From assembly GCA_965153455.1 (NCBI GenBank), contig OZ234498.1:15066001-15130000 (forward strand): a stretch of 64,000 nt of DNA, in the 5' to 3' direction. Shown here piece by piece: positions 35,172 to 48,546 of this stretch (position 1 is its first letter; every line of letters starts with the position of its first letter). The notes under the pieces are model-generated. The model was not told where the DNA came from and did no database searches. It saw only the letters and a list, made by a program, of their open reading frames with translations. The translations under genes were made by a program, and so were the position numbers. The stretch comes from Sphagnum compactum (lineage: Eukaryota > Bryophyta > Sphagnopsida > Sphagnales).

Positions 35172-38100
35172 TACTGAGATGACGGATCCTTCATTATAGA
35201 CGAGTCTCATAAGGACCCATTTCTTGGTCAGCCCTGGACCTCCGGCCAGACATTCTTTGCTCTCTTTCTGACTTGAATGATAAGTATAGAGAAGCCCTGA
35301 TTACTTATGATATCTTTAAATTGTCTCTCTAATTTAGGACATGAAGATGTGATTGCAGAGGCTGCTACTGCAAAGACACATTAGATTATTTCAGATTTAT
35401 TTTGATCATTTGCTGGGGATGCTTGTTCACAAAACACTGCTTCTCCTTGTTTGTATACCAATTGGTGGGCAGATTGGTGGGTATTATTATTAAGAGCATG
35501 TTCTACAGGCTTGTAGGGACACAAGTTGGGGCTTTGAACTCAATTTGTGAGCTGGTATACTGCAAAGTTTTGAAGTACAGTTTGGCTCGCTTGCTAGGCT
35601 AGTACTACCCTTACAGTCAAGGGTTTAGGGTTTAGGGGTTACTAGTTTGTGGATCATCTCTAGTAGGGGAAGTCTCTGCATGTTTGGGATGACATCTTTT
35701 GTTTCTGATACCAATGGACTTCCTTACTGGAAAGATCTTACACATGCTTAGTTTACAAGTTTTGCATAAGTTAGAATGCTGGTTTGTGATGTGTTTTCCA
35801 GAGGATGGTCCAGCATCGCTGATTGAAGATATGACTTGCCTGGCTGAGGAACCAAGATAATTGTTGAAGGTGGTTGGTGGTGACAGCCAATTGAGGTTGA
35901 TTGATGATGTCACAGGCACCCTGCCGCCCTATGATCAGTACATCACTCTTGGCCCTGTAATTATGGAGAGACTCTGACACGCTTTCATGAGGTGTATCTT
36001 CATGATACATGTCTTTGAATTGGCTTGCCCCTCTTTACCGTTACTAAAACAGTGAACATGTCCTCTTCCAGGTGTGACTGCAAGAAACTGTCAATATACT
36101 CAAGGCTAAAACAGTGGTTTATGCTGTATTTTTGTTGTCTTTAACAGCATCCATTTGGGTGAGATGTCTGCAGTATGGAATACTTTAGTACAGTAGTTCA
36201 GTTTGCACAAGTGAGGCTAGGGAGGCCTTGGTTGTGCATGCATGCATGCTTTGCCCATCCATTTATTTGTATACTTGCTTAGCTTGAACTCATGCATCTG
36301 GTTGAGTGCATCTTAAACCCTGCCTAAACTCTAAACCTCTTGTCCACAGGCTGTGAAGTTGCTGTTGTGGATGTGAACAATCTGAGGAAAGTTCAGATTT
36401 TAGCAGTAAGTTGAAAGACATCTTGTAGAGGTTTTCTGCTGTTTGAAAGCACAGTAATATTCTCGTGGCAATGGATGTTTACATGCTGAATTTTCACTCC
36501 GCCTGGCTGAAGTTCTTCTCCTGTTTGTTGATGAGCTAGATGGAGGCTTTTTGTTAGAAAGTGCTTTGCTGCTTGTGACAGAGATTGAAAGTCCAAATTC
36601 TTAACCATTTTAGCAACATGACAATGCAGGTTTCTAATGGTGTGGATCATAAGGCCCTCACATCAGCCTAAAGCCTGAATCCTAAACCCTATACCCTATA
36701 CCCTAGGCAGTCCTGCAGGTATGTAGCGGCCATTCGTAGTGGCTTCTCACTGTAGTGCTACCACTGTGCTACCACTCCTGTGCAAGTAATATTGCTATCT
36801 TGCAATCTAGATTATGGTTCAAGGTCTGAGTGCAATAATTGTTGCTGACACTTGTTTGGCCCTGCCAGGCAATGCAGATGAGCAGACATGACCTCTTGTG
36901 CCACTGCACAGCTTGGCAGTCACCAAAGGTGGCCGAAGCACTCCAGGAAGGGTACTAGTGGTTATTACAGCTGAGATCGACTGGATATCAAAAGACATTG
37001 TTGTGGGAAAAAGAGGTACATGTTAGAAGATACAGCAGTTTTGCTGTTGAATATTGAATTCTGGAGTCTTCAATAGAAGTGTTCTTTGCTGTGATGTTGT
37101 GATAATGCATACTCAGCTAGCTGGTTTGAAAGTGCACCACAATCCAGGACCTGTTTTGAGTTTCAGTTTAAGGCTGCAATGTTCAAATTGTTCAAGAATG
37201 CTTTGAGGCAAATTGCTTTGGTGATTTTTTTGGATTTGAATCCTAGGAATTGTTTTGGGTCATCCAATTACACATTTCAAGTGATGGGCTTTTGAAGTTA
37301 AGTCAGATGCAATCCCCCAACTAGCCAAAGCATACTCAATGAGCTTTGCAGTAGCAATGTCAATGGTCACACTCTTTTCCTATAATGCAGTTCTGTATCT
37401 TTGTAACTGCTGAAGAATTTTTGTCAGCTCTTTGCAAGCACAGGGTTTTGGAGTAGAAGTGAACTGAATTTAGGTGCAGCCATAAATTCTTTTAGGACTT
37501 CAGTTTCAAGCATATTTGAGACAATGGGAGTGACAATTCATGCTTGACTGAACCACTATGTCATGATGCACATGCTTCTCAGGACTTTGGACACAAACTC
37601 TTATCAGTTGAGTGGGTAGAATTCTTTTTACCCACATGCTCATTGTCAGCTGAGGAATGGATGGGGAAGAATTTGGCATTCTATTCTATAAAAAAATGTT
37701 GAACTTGTCTAATTGTCAAGAAACTGCAGATATCCACTGTTTTGATTGGAATGAGAAATGTGCACTGTTGATCCTGTACAAACATGTACTTGTGCTCTGT
37801 TGTTGTTGGCTTTGCAGTGACTGCAGGAATGCCAAATGTGTTCATGGTGGTTGCTGCTCTACCCCCCAGTCTCTAAATTTCTGCACCTGTGACACATGCA
37901 AGTTTTTTCCATTTGAAGCTTAGAAATCATCCCTGATTTTGCATTGTTATGTTACAGTTTTTTCCTGCGTCTATGTGGAGTCCTCTTAAGCAAATAAGTA
38001 CTGCTAGTGTGTCCATGAAACATCCTTCATGTTTGTAGACTGTGGATGATCTCAACAAGGTTGTTTGAACTTCCTTGAGTCCTTATGTTCATTGCAAGAT

Positions 38101-40200
38101 CCTGGTAGTTGTCTCCCTTTGTGTTTGATTGAGAGAATGACCCATCAATCTAGATTACATGGACCTGACATTGTCAAGGCAAGGACAGAATCTTGTGTTG
38201 GGTCATTGCACAAATTGGCCTTTTGACTCCACAGGCCCTGGAGCATTTTGCAGCTAGGTTCATTTCTTTGAACTTTATTGTGTTCTTGGTTGAGCTACAA
38301 TAATTGTGCAGATGGGGTTCATGGTCAACCCCTGGAGCAGGTGATGTCTCTTATCCTCAGTAACCTCTCAGAAGTGCTTTCCTTTTTACTTCTCGTCATA
38401 CATTTGTCCTGCACACTATGGTGTCTGAAAAATGCAACACTACTTGGGGGAACTGAATGTGTGTCGGGGATGTTGCAGTACATTTCATGCAAGGACCACA
38501 ATTCTGCCTGCAGAAAAAGACACACCTTGGATTGTAGATAGTTTCAAGAAGTTGAATGTGGACTTCATGTCTTGAGTAGGAGATCCCGACCTATATAACC
38601 TCAATGCTATGAGCTGACAGACCATATCCCCAAATTGATGAAGTGGCAAGTTTTCTGTGTCATGATGTGTCTTGATTTGTTGACACTGCTGAAGGGATAC
38701 AACTTACATCTTTACCTAGCAATGTGAAGCTTTGGGTTTGAGCTGTATAAATATCTCCCTGTCTGTGTCAATGGCTCAGCTTAGACCCTAGACTCTTGAA
38801 TTTCATGGTCCTGTAACCAGCCTGGATGCTCCACACCACCTGCAACTTGCTCTTCAAGCTCTGTAGTCCACAGATCAAGCAGAAAGGCTCATGGCAGAGT
38901 TGGTTGGTAGCTATTTAGACACCCCAATTCTAGCAGGTGATTTGAGAATCCTGGTGTTGTCATGTGGACATTGAAATGGAGATCTAGAATTTTTCTTTGG
39001 CAAACTCAGAAGCTTACTTGGACAGATTCATTTGACACTGTTGGTTGGTAGAGTTTAACATTTTTGATCTGACATTAGACATTTGACTGGTGCTTGGAGG
39101 TAGGTGCAATTGGATCAAAGGACACATTGTGGTGCACTTATAGTCAACCAAGGTTATGACAATCTTAACATTTTAAGAACAATTCATGGTGGTGATATGT
39201 CCAAAACTTACTCTTCAGTTTGTAAATTAGCAAGATCACTCCATTTGTAGATTACTAAGGGCTGATTGGGTTCACATAAATTTGCAGGGTCACATAACGT
39301 CAAAGTGGCCAGCAGATTTATTTCTGAGGTGAACAAAAGTGGTGGGTACACACAGCTCGGCAAGGAAGGAATTAGTCACAGTTGCAGTGCAAGTGAAAGA
39401 AAACCACCTTGGGGTGCTTTGTCAATAGATCAGGTCCAGTACAGTGGTATTGACAAAAATTTCTCTGGGTGCTTGGGAAAGATAACAACCTCAATATAGT
39501 TAATCATGAATGGTGAAGAAGATTTTCATGAATGAGATTGCCTTAGAACCCATCCAAAAACAAGGATCCACTATCTGAATACTAGTTATGTTTGCTAGAT
39601 TTGTTCTTTATACTGTTTCTACTGGCATTGAAATACTCAGTGCAGTTGCAACATGTTCACTCCTTTTTTAGCCAAAGAATAGTGTCCCATCAATTTGTTG
39701 CTTCTTTATCCTCAACACATTCTAGATGTGGGTGGGCATCATCATAAGATCTTTCGTAATCATTGTAAGATCCCATAGCAGGAGGGAAATTAGCTGTAAG
39801 CCTTGTTGGGAGTTATGCTCCTATCAATGGAGCTCCTTGGTTGTTTTGTGCAGGAAGGTCCTGCAGTTCTTGTGGGGGTCTGTTTCACATCACCCAAGCA
39901 GATACTGTAGTACCTGGTCTAGTTCAACACTAATTATATTATTTTCAGAAATGTTGAAATGGAATAACATACTCAAGTGGGTTGGACTTCTGAAGCTTTG
40001 CAGGAACCAATTTTGGATAGTACTTGTGAACTTGATTTTTGGAACATGAAGAAGTTTTTCTAGGCAGGTACTAGGTACCCAAGTTGACTTTGTTAAATAG
40101 CACAAAATTTGAGGTTTGTTTCAGATCAAGACATGGTGTGCGATGCAAAGAAAGTTTCTGTTAGAAATTGGGTATGCAGATCAGGATGTTTGGCTGTTGA
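35172..40200. other. GC-richer segment of unknown origin, no assignable gene
   Basis: This 5 kb is less AT-rich than its flanks and holds many short exon-like stretches with plausible AG/GT borders. Examples are 36354-36410 (CEVAVVDVNNLRKVQILA, plus) and 39290-39470 (VASRFISEVNKSGG then PPWGALSIDQVQYSG, plus). None matches a family I can name and none chains into a gene. Short telomere-type (TTTAGGG)2 and related CCCTATA words occur at 35621-35638 and 36681-36706. The segment resembles 8.7-12.3 kb in composition. Confidence 0.35.
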
Positions 40201-40204
40201 CTTT

Positions 40205-40315
40205 CAATCCTAGTTCATAATCATCTACTGGAGACTCGAAAACAACAGATTGTTGCTGACATCCCAGTTCATAATCTTGTGTTGGAGACTAGAAACACAA
40301 TGGATTGTTGCTGCT
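40205..40315. repeat. two-copy ~55-bp tandem repeat
   Basis: AGTTCATAATC, then TGGAGACT, then GATTGTTGCTG occurs near 40211-40258 and again near 40265-40314. Confidence 0.65.
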
Positions 40316-40890
40316 CTTTGTCCATTTAAAAAGGATGTGGGGTTGTTGGACACTTGGTCTTTTTACACTAACCAATTTTGCTAGTTGATTGGGGAGGTGG
40401 TTGTTCTATTGACAGCACAAGTGCTGCTATATATAATCAAACTTTCAATGATTGTTATGGACCTTGCATACTTGGGACAGTGATGGCACACCCCACACAA
40501 CAACAATGAGATACTATATGAAGGCACTCCTCTCATTGGGGATCTGATGGATGTGGACATGCATGATGCTCTGAGTGTGATTGTCCACTTCAGCATTCCT
40601 ATATACTAGTTGGAGATCAACACTATTCTAGAGGATGGAGCGCATGTACTGACACAACACTACTTGGTGATCATGGATTACCAATTTTTGGTAACAAATT
40701 ATCTCTTAAATAATTTATTTTAGTAAATTTAAATCTAGTAATATTTTGACATTGTGTCAATTGATCGTCACTGGTAACGTGAATCTCAATTATGTTTATT
40801 TATAAATCTTTTGTGAAGAAAAAAGAAAAAAATTTCAAGATATCATTGTTGGTCAAATGTATGAAATAATGAAGATCCAAATGTATTTTT

Positions 40891-41034
40891 GATGGCCAAT
40901 GTTTAAATGCCACATGGCATAACTTGGGTGGCCAATGTTTAAATGTCACATGACAAACTTGGGTGGCCAATGTTTAAATGTCATATGGCATAACTTGGAT
41001 GGCCAATGCTTAAATGCCATATGACATTTGACTA
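40891..41034. repeat. 36-bp tandem repeat, four copies
   Basis: Units start at 40891, 40927, 40962 and 40998. Each reads GRTGGCCAATGYTTAAATG, then YCAYATGRCA, then AACTTG. Within each unit CATATG/CATGGC words are partly palindromic. Confidence 0.85.
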
Positions 41035-43670
41035 ATCAAAATTATGTTTGATCAAACAATTAGGGTTTGACCAATCACCCTAATGACCACCACACAAAAC
41101 CACCCACAGAACCACTAAGTATACACATGGTGCTTGGGCACCCTAAAAGAACCACAAAAAAAAAATATTAAACCAAACCACCCAGTCGCCTATATAGTGG
41201 TTTTCTTTATCCCACTAAGGACCAACCATTACCCTAAACCAATAAGCCTATTGTAAACCCACTATAGTGGTACCATTACAAAATGAGTGGTTTGCACATT
41301 TTTTTTAATAGTGTTGTGTCCAAGGCTTGACATCATGTTCCATTTGTGTTGAAACCATAATTGGATGGCATAGTATGCCATTGGTCATTCCCTTGTTTAA
41401 CCTTTGGGTTCTTTCATTGATGAAAGCATTTGACACATCACAAAACCCTTAGATATCCAAGCTAGAAAAGAAAAAAAACCACTCCAAAAAGGAAGGCAAA
41501 AGTCATTGTAAAAATACAAATTAATGATTTATTGGATGATGAACAAAGTTATGATTTGGAAAATGGCATTAATAGTGAAGAGGAACTCTCCAATTTAGTT
41601 TGATGGTTTACAACTATTTCATTTAATTTCATGAAATTGTGGTGTTAATCTTGAGGATGGTGCCAATTTTGATCATGGTTTTGGTGATGCTAATTTTGAT
41701 CATAATGTTCCTCCATCAAAATTAGAGGAAGATTTACCAAATGATGGTAGTTTTAAAGTAATAGCCTTACATTTAAAGTTCCTAGAAATTTGAACTCAAC
41801 TTTGTCACCCGAATATTTTTTTGGAGAGTACCAAGTTGTCAAATAATTGTTTTGCAATGGACAATATTTAACCAACTTTAAAATTAAATAGATTAGTATT
41901 GAAGTCTATATTTGTTAAGGGAATAATTACTCACTATAATAGTTAGTTAGTATATTTTTACTTACCTAGTTACTATTCTAGGAATTACTAGCTAGATTAC
42001 ATACTTTTTGTCACCATTTGAATTTGAATAAATCATAGGATTATTTTTTAATGATTACCTTTTGGGAAGAGAATGATTCATTGTAGAACATTGAGTTTTG
42101 ATGGAGTATGAAACAAGAGCAATTTGTTTTCTGGAAAAGCTTCAATTCCATAGCTAGATTTGTTGTTTTGATGTTTTTCTCATATTTTCATGGCTGGATT
42201 TCAATTTTGAAACTAGATATGAGTAGATATGAATGAGCAAATTTTATTAGTATTAGTTTTATGATATGTTTTGGTCCAATTTAGATCATAATATAGAATA
42301 AGAAATATATATTTACCATTTGGCAATCATTCCAAGGCCTAAATTTAGATTGAAATTTAAGGTGTTTTATGTTTTGTTGCTGGAATTTTTGTTTCTAAAA
42401 ATTGATAGTGAACTTCAATTTCATTTTTTGCATTTTTTTTCAAATCTTGATCATAATTTTTTGTTCAAGAAATAGATCTAAGCAAAGTAGTTAATTGTGA
42501 GGATTTTGTTTTAATGCAAAAGTTTGTTCAGATTTGAATTAGAATGTGGAAAGATGGAAAATATAATTGTAACTAGAAGTTTAAGGAGATAATTAAATCA
42601 AGTTATAATACATGGGCAAGTGGAAAATGGCATTACCATCAATAATGATTAAGTACCTAACCTAATTAATTAATTAATTAATATGAAAATATGATCACAT
42701 ATTCACACAATAAATTAATTAAGCTACCTACTACCTATCCTATTTACTACCTACTACATAGTTTACCAATTAATTAATGACCTAACCTACCAACTATCTA
42801 CACTACGTCAAAACTTGACATTTATGATTATGACAAATATGACTAATGACCATTTCTAATCATACAATCATATATGCCATGTTTTTGTGCCTAATCGTAT
42901 TTTTGTAACCATGGATTTGATTACATGATTAAAAGTCCCCATGGATAGGAATACATGATTAAAAATCTTCTTCATGAACACCATATAATTATATTATAAT
43001 ATGTAATTTCAAACATTAAAAATAATTAAAAGGGAAAAAAAATCAGAATGTAAACATATGTACCTAGTAATCGTATTATAAGCTTGTAAATGATCAAACA
43101 CATAATTAATGCATAGGGAAATAACTAATACCTTACAATTTTTATAACTTTTTCCTTAAAATCATTAATTATTTAATGTGAAATTTTGGATAGTGGCTAA
43201 AACAAAATTTGGGGAATTTTTCTCATTTTTAAAAAAATTCCCAAAAAATGAAAAACCAATTGCCAAAGTTCTTGAAACCATATAATTAAATAAAAAATTA
43301 ATGTTTACAATATAATTTAAAAAATTAAATTGAGACTTTTGTTCAAAGGTTGATATTTTTGTTATTTTTTTATAGATGTGTAGAACTTGGAAAAATATTT
43401 AAGAATGAAATTTATTTAGTTTCATTTGCACAAAGTATGAAAAAAATAATAATGATCAAAGTTGGGTACTTTTGTATGCGACAAAGGATGATGTGAGATA
43501 ATGTTGTAAATTTATCCTATATCCTTTGTCAACAAGTTCAACTTTGGAAACTATATAAGTAGGTGAAAAAGTATTGGTCTACACACAATATATGCACCAA
43601 ATATATTCAAAGTGCAAATATTACTTGTGATGAGCCAATAAAAAATGCTTGTCACCAAAAATAAAATAAA
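41035..43670. other. very AT-rich stretch without a gene
   Basis: No ORF with a domain was found. There is TTAATTAATTAATTAATTAA near 42664 and broken coding-like Asn/Asp-rich text near 41640-41760. Confidence 0.45.
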
Positions 43671-43785
43671 ATCCTATTTACCTACCTACTTAGGCCTACC
43701 TACCTATCTACCTATGCCTACCTACCTACCTATGCCTACCTACTTACCTTCACTTACCTACCTATTCCTACCTACCTACCAAATG
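43671..43785. repeat. imperfect (CTAC)n tetranucleotide repeat
   Basis: CTACCTACC-type repeats are interrupted by TATGC and TTAGG. Similar shorter runs occur near 42721-42800 and at 45960-46010. The last of these is followed by GTAGGTAGGTAG, making a small palindrome. Confidence 0.8.
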
Positions 43786-44249
43786 GCTGGATTAAATTGA
43801 AATCAATATAGAATATATTTGATTGCATTTATGACTAGGACAAAAATATGATTTGTGGATAAGCAATGTGTCCACATGGATTACATAGTCATGTAGTCAT
43901 GAATGACATTTATGATTACAAACCTAGTCATGGGTGTAGTCATATTTGCCATGTTTTGGCATAGTGTTACTTAGCTTACTTAGCCTAATTAGGTTTAACT
44001 TTCATAGCCTAGCCTATTAGCTACACTTAATAAACTAGCCTACTACTACCTATTGATAACTTAGGCCAATTAACTAAGTATGGAAGCTAAGCTAAACTAT
44101 CAATGTACATAGGTCTATTTAATTTAATGTAAATTATTAAGCTTACCTAACTTAGTTTACCAACTAGGTTATAATAACCTTTTTTTAGCAAACTATTAGT
44201 TATTAGATATTATATGATGGAAGACCCATGGATGGGTACATTGAAAGGT

Positions 44250-44612
44250 TAATAATCCAATTGAAATAGTAAAGTTTGTCATGTGTGGTCTATGTTTCTT
44301 TGTTCATGAAGTTGCAAGAACTTTCATTGTAGTTGTAAAACATACATTATCATCCATCAATGAATGTAATCAAAATTGGATAACATTGTTCACTTTTCAT
44401 CTACATTTTCAATGAAAATCATATTAGTTGTAAGTTGTAGTTGCATCTACAACTAGAATTTGGTTTAACCTTTCTTATAGTTGCATATGCAACTACAATA
44501 AGCTGTAACTACATGGACACATAGGACTAACACACTATTAGTCATAAAATAAGTTGGTTTGGACATTAGTTACATAGTAGTCGCAAAAATATGGTCAGAA
44601 TGGACAACATTT
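44250..44612. repeat. dispersed repeat, copy B (host of the CACTA element)
   Basis: It is homologous to 3560-3950. Its last part (GAATGGACAACATTT) is interrupted by the CACTA element at 44613, and similarity resumes after 46439 with CTTCTAATG. Confidence 0.6.
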
Positions 44613-46439
44613 CACTATGAGAAATCATGTTTGCTGAAACCACATTACCTTCAACTAAAACTCAAAAAACAACTTATATACAACTATTATGCAACTATCC
44701 CTTATGTATAATAATTATTGTGCAATTATCCCCTTATAAATATGGTGTATTAATAAATAAGAAATTAGTTAGTTGTATTATAATTACAAGTGAGTTGAAA
44801 ACGGGTTTTCTATAGGGTAATTTATACACATTGTACATACATATGTAATCAACCATGTTTGACTTTTTCAGGAATTACATTATAGTTGCCACATGTAACT
44901 ACTTTAGAACTATTATAAATGCATCACTAAAACAACAACTATGTTGCAACTAGTGTACAATGTACATACATGCGATCATGCCATGTGTCCACATCTCCAC
45001 CACCCGTTATGGAATACATTTGTAACTAGTTTTCGATTATGATTCCCATTAATATGATTAAAATGGCCATTAGTGCGCCACTATTAAAGTACAAATGTTC
45101 AACTATGTTATGATTATAATACAACTACTTATAGTTTGATAAGGATACATATTCATTAGTTATTTATATCTTCATCATATGTGTTTCATTTTGAATGATT
45201 TAAAATGTTATGGGAGTGCTACCTCAAGTTCAAGTTCTAGAATCATTTTTGAAGTGTAAAGGAAGATGAATAATGAAAAAATAACAAGAAAAGAAATAAG
45301 CTTTCCAACTTACAAAACATGTTTTTTTTTCTTTGGACCCCTCCTACTTTCAAACCTCATAATTTTTTTATTTCTTATTCATTTTATATGATTTAAAGTG
45401 CTGTAGGAGTGCCACTTGAAATTTTACAGATCATCTTGAAACCTCAATAACAATAGAACAACATACAAGGAATTTTGTGGGTGTTTGGGAACCAACCTTT
45501 GTAGCATTTAGTGGTTTGATTTTTTGAGTTCTTGACCCCCTCTACTTTGAGGGGCCATAACTTTCTCAATTTTATTCCATTTTTTACAAGTTTTAGTGCA
45601 TTAGACATGCCAATAAGAGGGGTTCAAGTTTTGTTTAGACATTAAAAACACTAGAGCCCCCCCTTTGGATCTAACCTATTTTGAACACTTAAGTGTTATA
45701 GTTGCAACTCAATTGCAACTAATGAACAACTAAAAGATTTAACCCATATGTTTTGTCTTCAAATCCCAAATTACAAACTATATAAAAAAGACTTGTTCTT
45801 TTATGTTTTCACATTAAAAATACACGTGTCATTTTGGGATGAATTGAAAAAAGCTTAACCTAAAGGCAAAACATAAAATGAAAAAAACAATTTCATGGCT
45901 ATTCTTTAGTGCACTTAGTCTTGTGCTTTCCTACTTGTTTACCTACTTAAATAAGTAAGCAGGTCCTACTTTTCTACCTACCTACCTATGTAGGTAGGTA
46001 GATCCTAGATATTTTTTATTTTTTCCAAAATACAATTAATATGCCATGCGACAATTTTTTATTGTGCCGCATGTCATAATCTCGAACCGTCATTAATAAT
46101 CATAATGAATGATGGAGATCATTATTTTGAAAAAATAAATTTATGTCCAATTTTTTTCATAATGCCACATGTTAGATTTTAATAGATGGATGACAATTAA
46201 TGATGTTAGCATGACACCATGGGTGTAATTATAATGGAGTTGGATAGTACTTGAAAATGAGTTGTTTTGATTGAGTTGCAATGAGTCACATTGTACATAC
46301 GATGAGTTGTAACTTTGCAATTCATGCAATTTGTCCATTAGAACTCACGGTGTATAAATATAGTGAGTTGTAAGTGTCCTTTGCAAATCAAAAATTGAGT
46401 TGCAAGGTGAATTGCAAAACACCTTTTTTTCTCATAGTG
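44613..46439. mobile_element. non-autonomous CACTA element, 1827 bp, with TTT target-site duplication
   Basis: The left end is CACTATGAGAAA and the right end is TTTCTCATAGTG, a perfect 11-12 bp terminal inverted repeat. TTT flanks both sides (44610-44612 and 46440-46442), the 3-bp duplication expected for CACTA elements. Subterminal regions carry repeated TATGCAACTA / TTGCAA / GAGTTG words, likely transposase binding sites. No transposase coding remains, and the few ORFs (44627-44815, 46141-46338) lie in the subterminal arrays. The unoccupied site is seen at 3921-3945 in a paralogous repeat. It must have moved with transposase supplied elsewhere. Confidence 0.85.
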
Positions 46440-46593
46440 TTTCTTCTAATGTTTTCATTTTGTTTAGATTCTACTTTTAATCTACTTTTTATGTTCATTC
46501 TTTTTACAAATAGATTTTCATAAAGTTAATTTAAATCCACATCTTTTTTGTTGTATTTCTACACATTGATGCCACTTTCATGTTGTTTTATGC

Positions 46594-47340
46594 ATGATAC
46601 ATGATAAAATTGAAAGCATTCACTTTTTGTGTAATTTTACCATGCTTTCACTTGGACAAACTATGAATTGCCTCCATCATGAGGAAGCACAAATAAAGTT
46701 AAATGGATTAAAGTGCACTAAAGAAGATGACTTATTCTTGAAATTTCATAAACCCTACAAGAAAAGGGAGCTTGGGTGTAGTTCAAGAAAATCAAAACTC
46801 GGCAAATGTCATAATTATGGAAAACTAGACATTGGGCTCAAGGGTGCCCGAAGAAAACATAAAAGAAGAAGTCAACCTCCAAAAAGATTATCAAAAGAAA
46901 GGCCAAGAAAATGGTCAATTTGATGCAAAATGAGTTGAGTGATGAAAGAAAGGAGTTTGGTGAAAAAATTACAAGCAAGTGTGAAGCTATAATTTAACAT
47001 TAGTGAAGATAGGCAAAATTAACAACAATTGTTGGCATTTTGATCCAAGTGCTTCAAAACACATTAATAGAAAAAAATGGCCTAGATAACTTTGGGGAGG
47101 CTACAAGCATAGGATGTATAAAGTTTGTTAAAGGCTAAACCCATGTCATCAAGGGCAAAGGCAAGGCCAAATTTGTAACCTTTTTTGGAATAAAAACCTT
47201 TAATGATGTTCTACATGTGTTAGGCTTGAGCAAAAATATATTGTTAGTAGGATCCATTTTAGATAAAGGTCCTATATTATTTTGTTTGCTTTTAACAAAT
47301 GTTTGGTGACCTTAAAACTTGGATCCAAACCAACAGTTTC
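46594..47340 (+). pseudogene. Ty1/copia gag to protease remnant
   Basis: The open part (46594-46923) ends with FLKFHKPYKKRELG, SRKSKLGKCHNYGKL and RRKHKRRSQPPK. CHNYGKL is a zinc knuckle of the gag CCHC type with the second cysteine lost. After stops, WHFDPSASKHI at about 47035 matches the W-H-L-D-S/T-G-A-S site of the copia protease start, with the catalytic D kept but T/S-G changed to P-S. VLHVLGLSKN-like text follows. It is inactive; no LTRs were recognised. Confidence 0.6.
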
Positions 47341-47809
47341 AAAAAGGTTTAATAGTTGATATGTCAAAAATTGACCTACCTCCAACCTACAAGTGAAAGC
47401 ACATTATAAGGGGGACCAATATTGTTGTCACATTGTACTATAATTTATTTTTCAAGGGTATCATGTTTGAACTTCAACCATGTCATTATTAAGAAGAATT
47501 TTCACAATGTTGTTGCATTTTATGGTAAGTCAAAACACAAAGAAGTCAAATGCTAGAGAAGTATCATTTTATATGTTACAATGTTATAATATATTTGCAT
47601 AGAAAAAATGTACATCACAAAGTATTAAAAATGAACATATATGACAAATGATTGAAATGATTATTAGTTTTTATGAAATTTGTAATATTTATTAAACATT
47701 GTGATTGCATATGACTAAAATAAGTTTGTGAGCCATGTGAAAAGTTTGATAATTATCATATCACAAATATGATTTTTAGGGTGTTGACCATAAATTTGTG
47801 GTAAATTAA
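47341..47809. other. AT-rich stretch without a gene
   Basis: Nothing recognisable; it may be the eroded continuation of the copia fragment. Confidence 0.4.
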
Positions 47810-47960
47810 CACTACAAAAGGTGTCCATGTACACCAAATGATTTCATTAAAATTCAAGTGAATTCATTGGTTTTAATAAATGGAAACTAGCTGGAAAATA
47901 GTTAATTCATTGGTCTAGTGAACGGGGACTAGTGAACCGCACCCACATTTTGTAATAGTG
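47810..47960. mobile_element. CACTA-type MITE, 151 bp, with TAA target-site duplication
   Basis: The ends are CACTACAAAAGGTG and the near-inverse TTTTGTAATAGTG. TAA flanks both sides (47807-47809, 47961-47963). The interior shows a repeated ATTCATTGGTYTWRT phrase. There is no coding capacity. Confidence 0.65.
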
Positions 47961-48546
47961 TAAAAACTTGACAAACAATCATTTTCACACAAAAGATGAC
48001 AAGAAATTTAAGGTGGGTCATATTATAAAATTCCATTCTAATTCAAATAAAAAATGGGTTTTATTATATTGCATCTATTGTGTAAATATACCAATTATTT
48101 TTTGAATTGAACATTTTAAATTTATTAATGTATTCAAATCATATTAAATGACATTAATATTGTGAAAATCAAAATATAAAGCCTAAAGACAAAAAATGAG
48201 ACCCAAAATTAAATGCAACACATTTTGGAAGTGTATAGTCTTGATGAATGTAGTGAAAGTGCCCAAGTTGCGCTGCCCCCTAGTGTGTTTTCCACCATAT
48301 TTACTAGTTAAACATTGAAATTTCTTACTTACATAAATAATGATGTGAAATAAAAAACTTGACAAAGATTGCCACCTTTTGGAACTATAGTCCATTAGTA
48401 AGGTGATTGAGGGGTTCAATTCTTTATACACATGTAACCTAGGTGCATGTTTTAAGGACTAGGGTAGGTAGGTTAGATTGAGGTAATTAAATAAGCTAGG
48501 TATGTTAAACTAGGTTAGGTTTACCACCTACCTCCCTACCTCCTTT
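47961..48546. other. AT-rich stretch without a gene
   Basis: ORF 48183-48431 (minus) has no domain. Nothing else was seen. Confidence 0.4.

Noticed and set aside
35621-36706. Telomere-like TTTAGGG words as an interstitial telomere
   Set aside because: Only about two units each; too short to separate from chance or promoter telo-box words.
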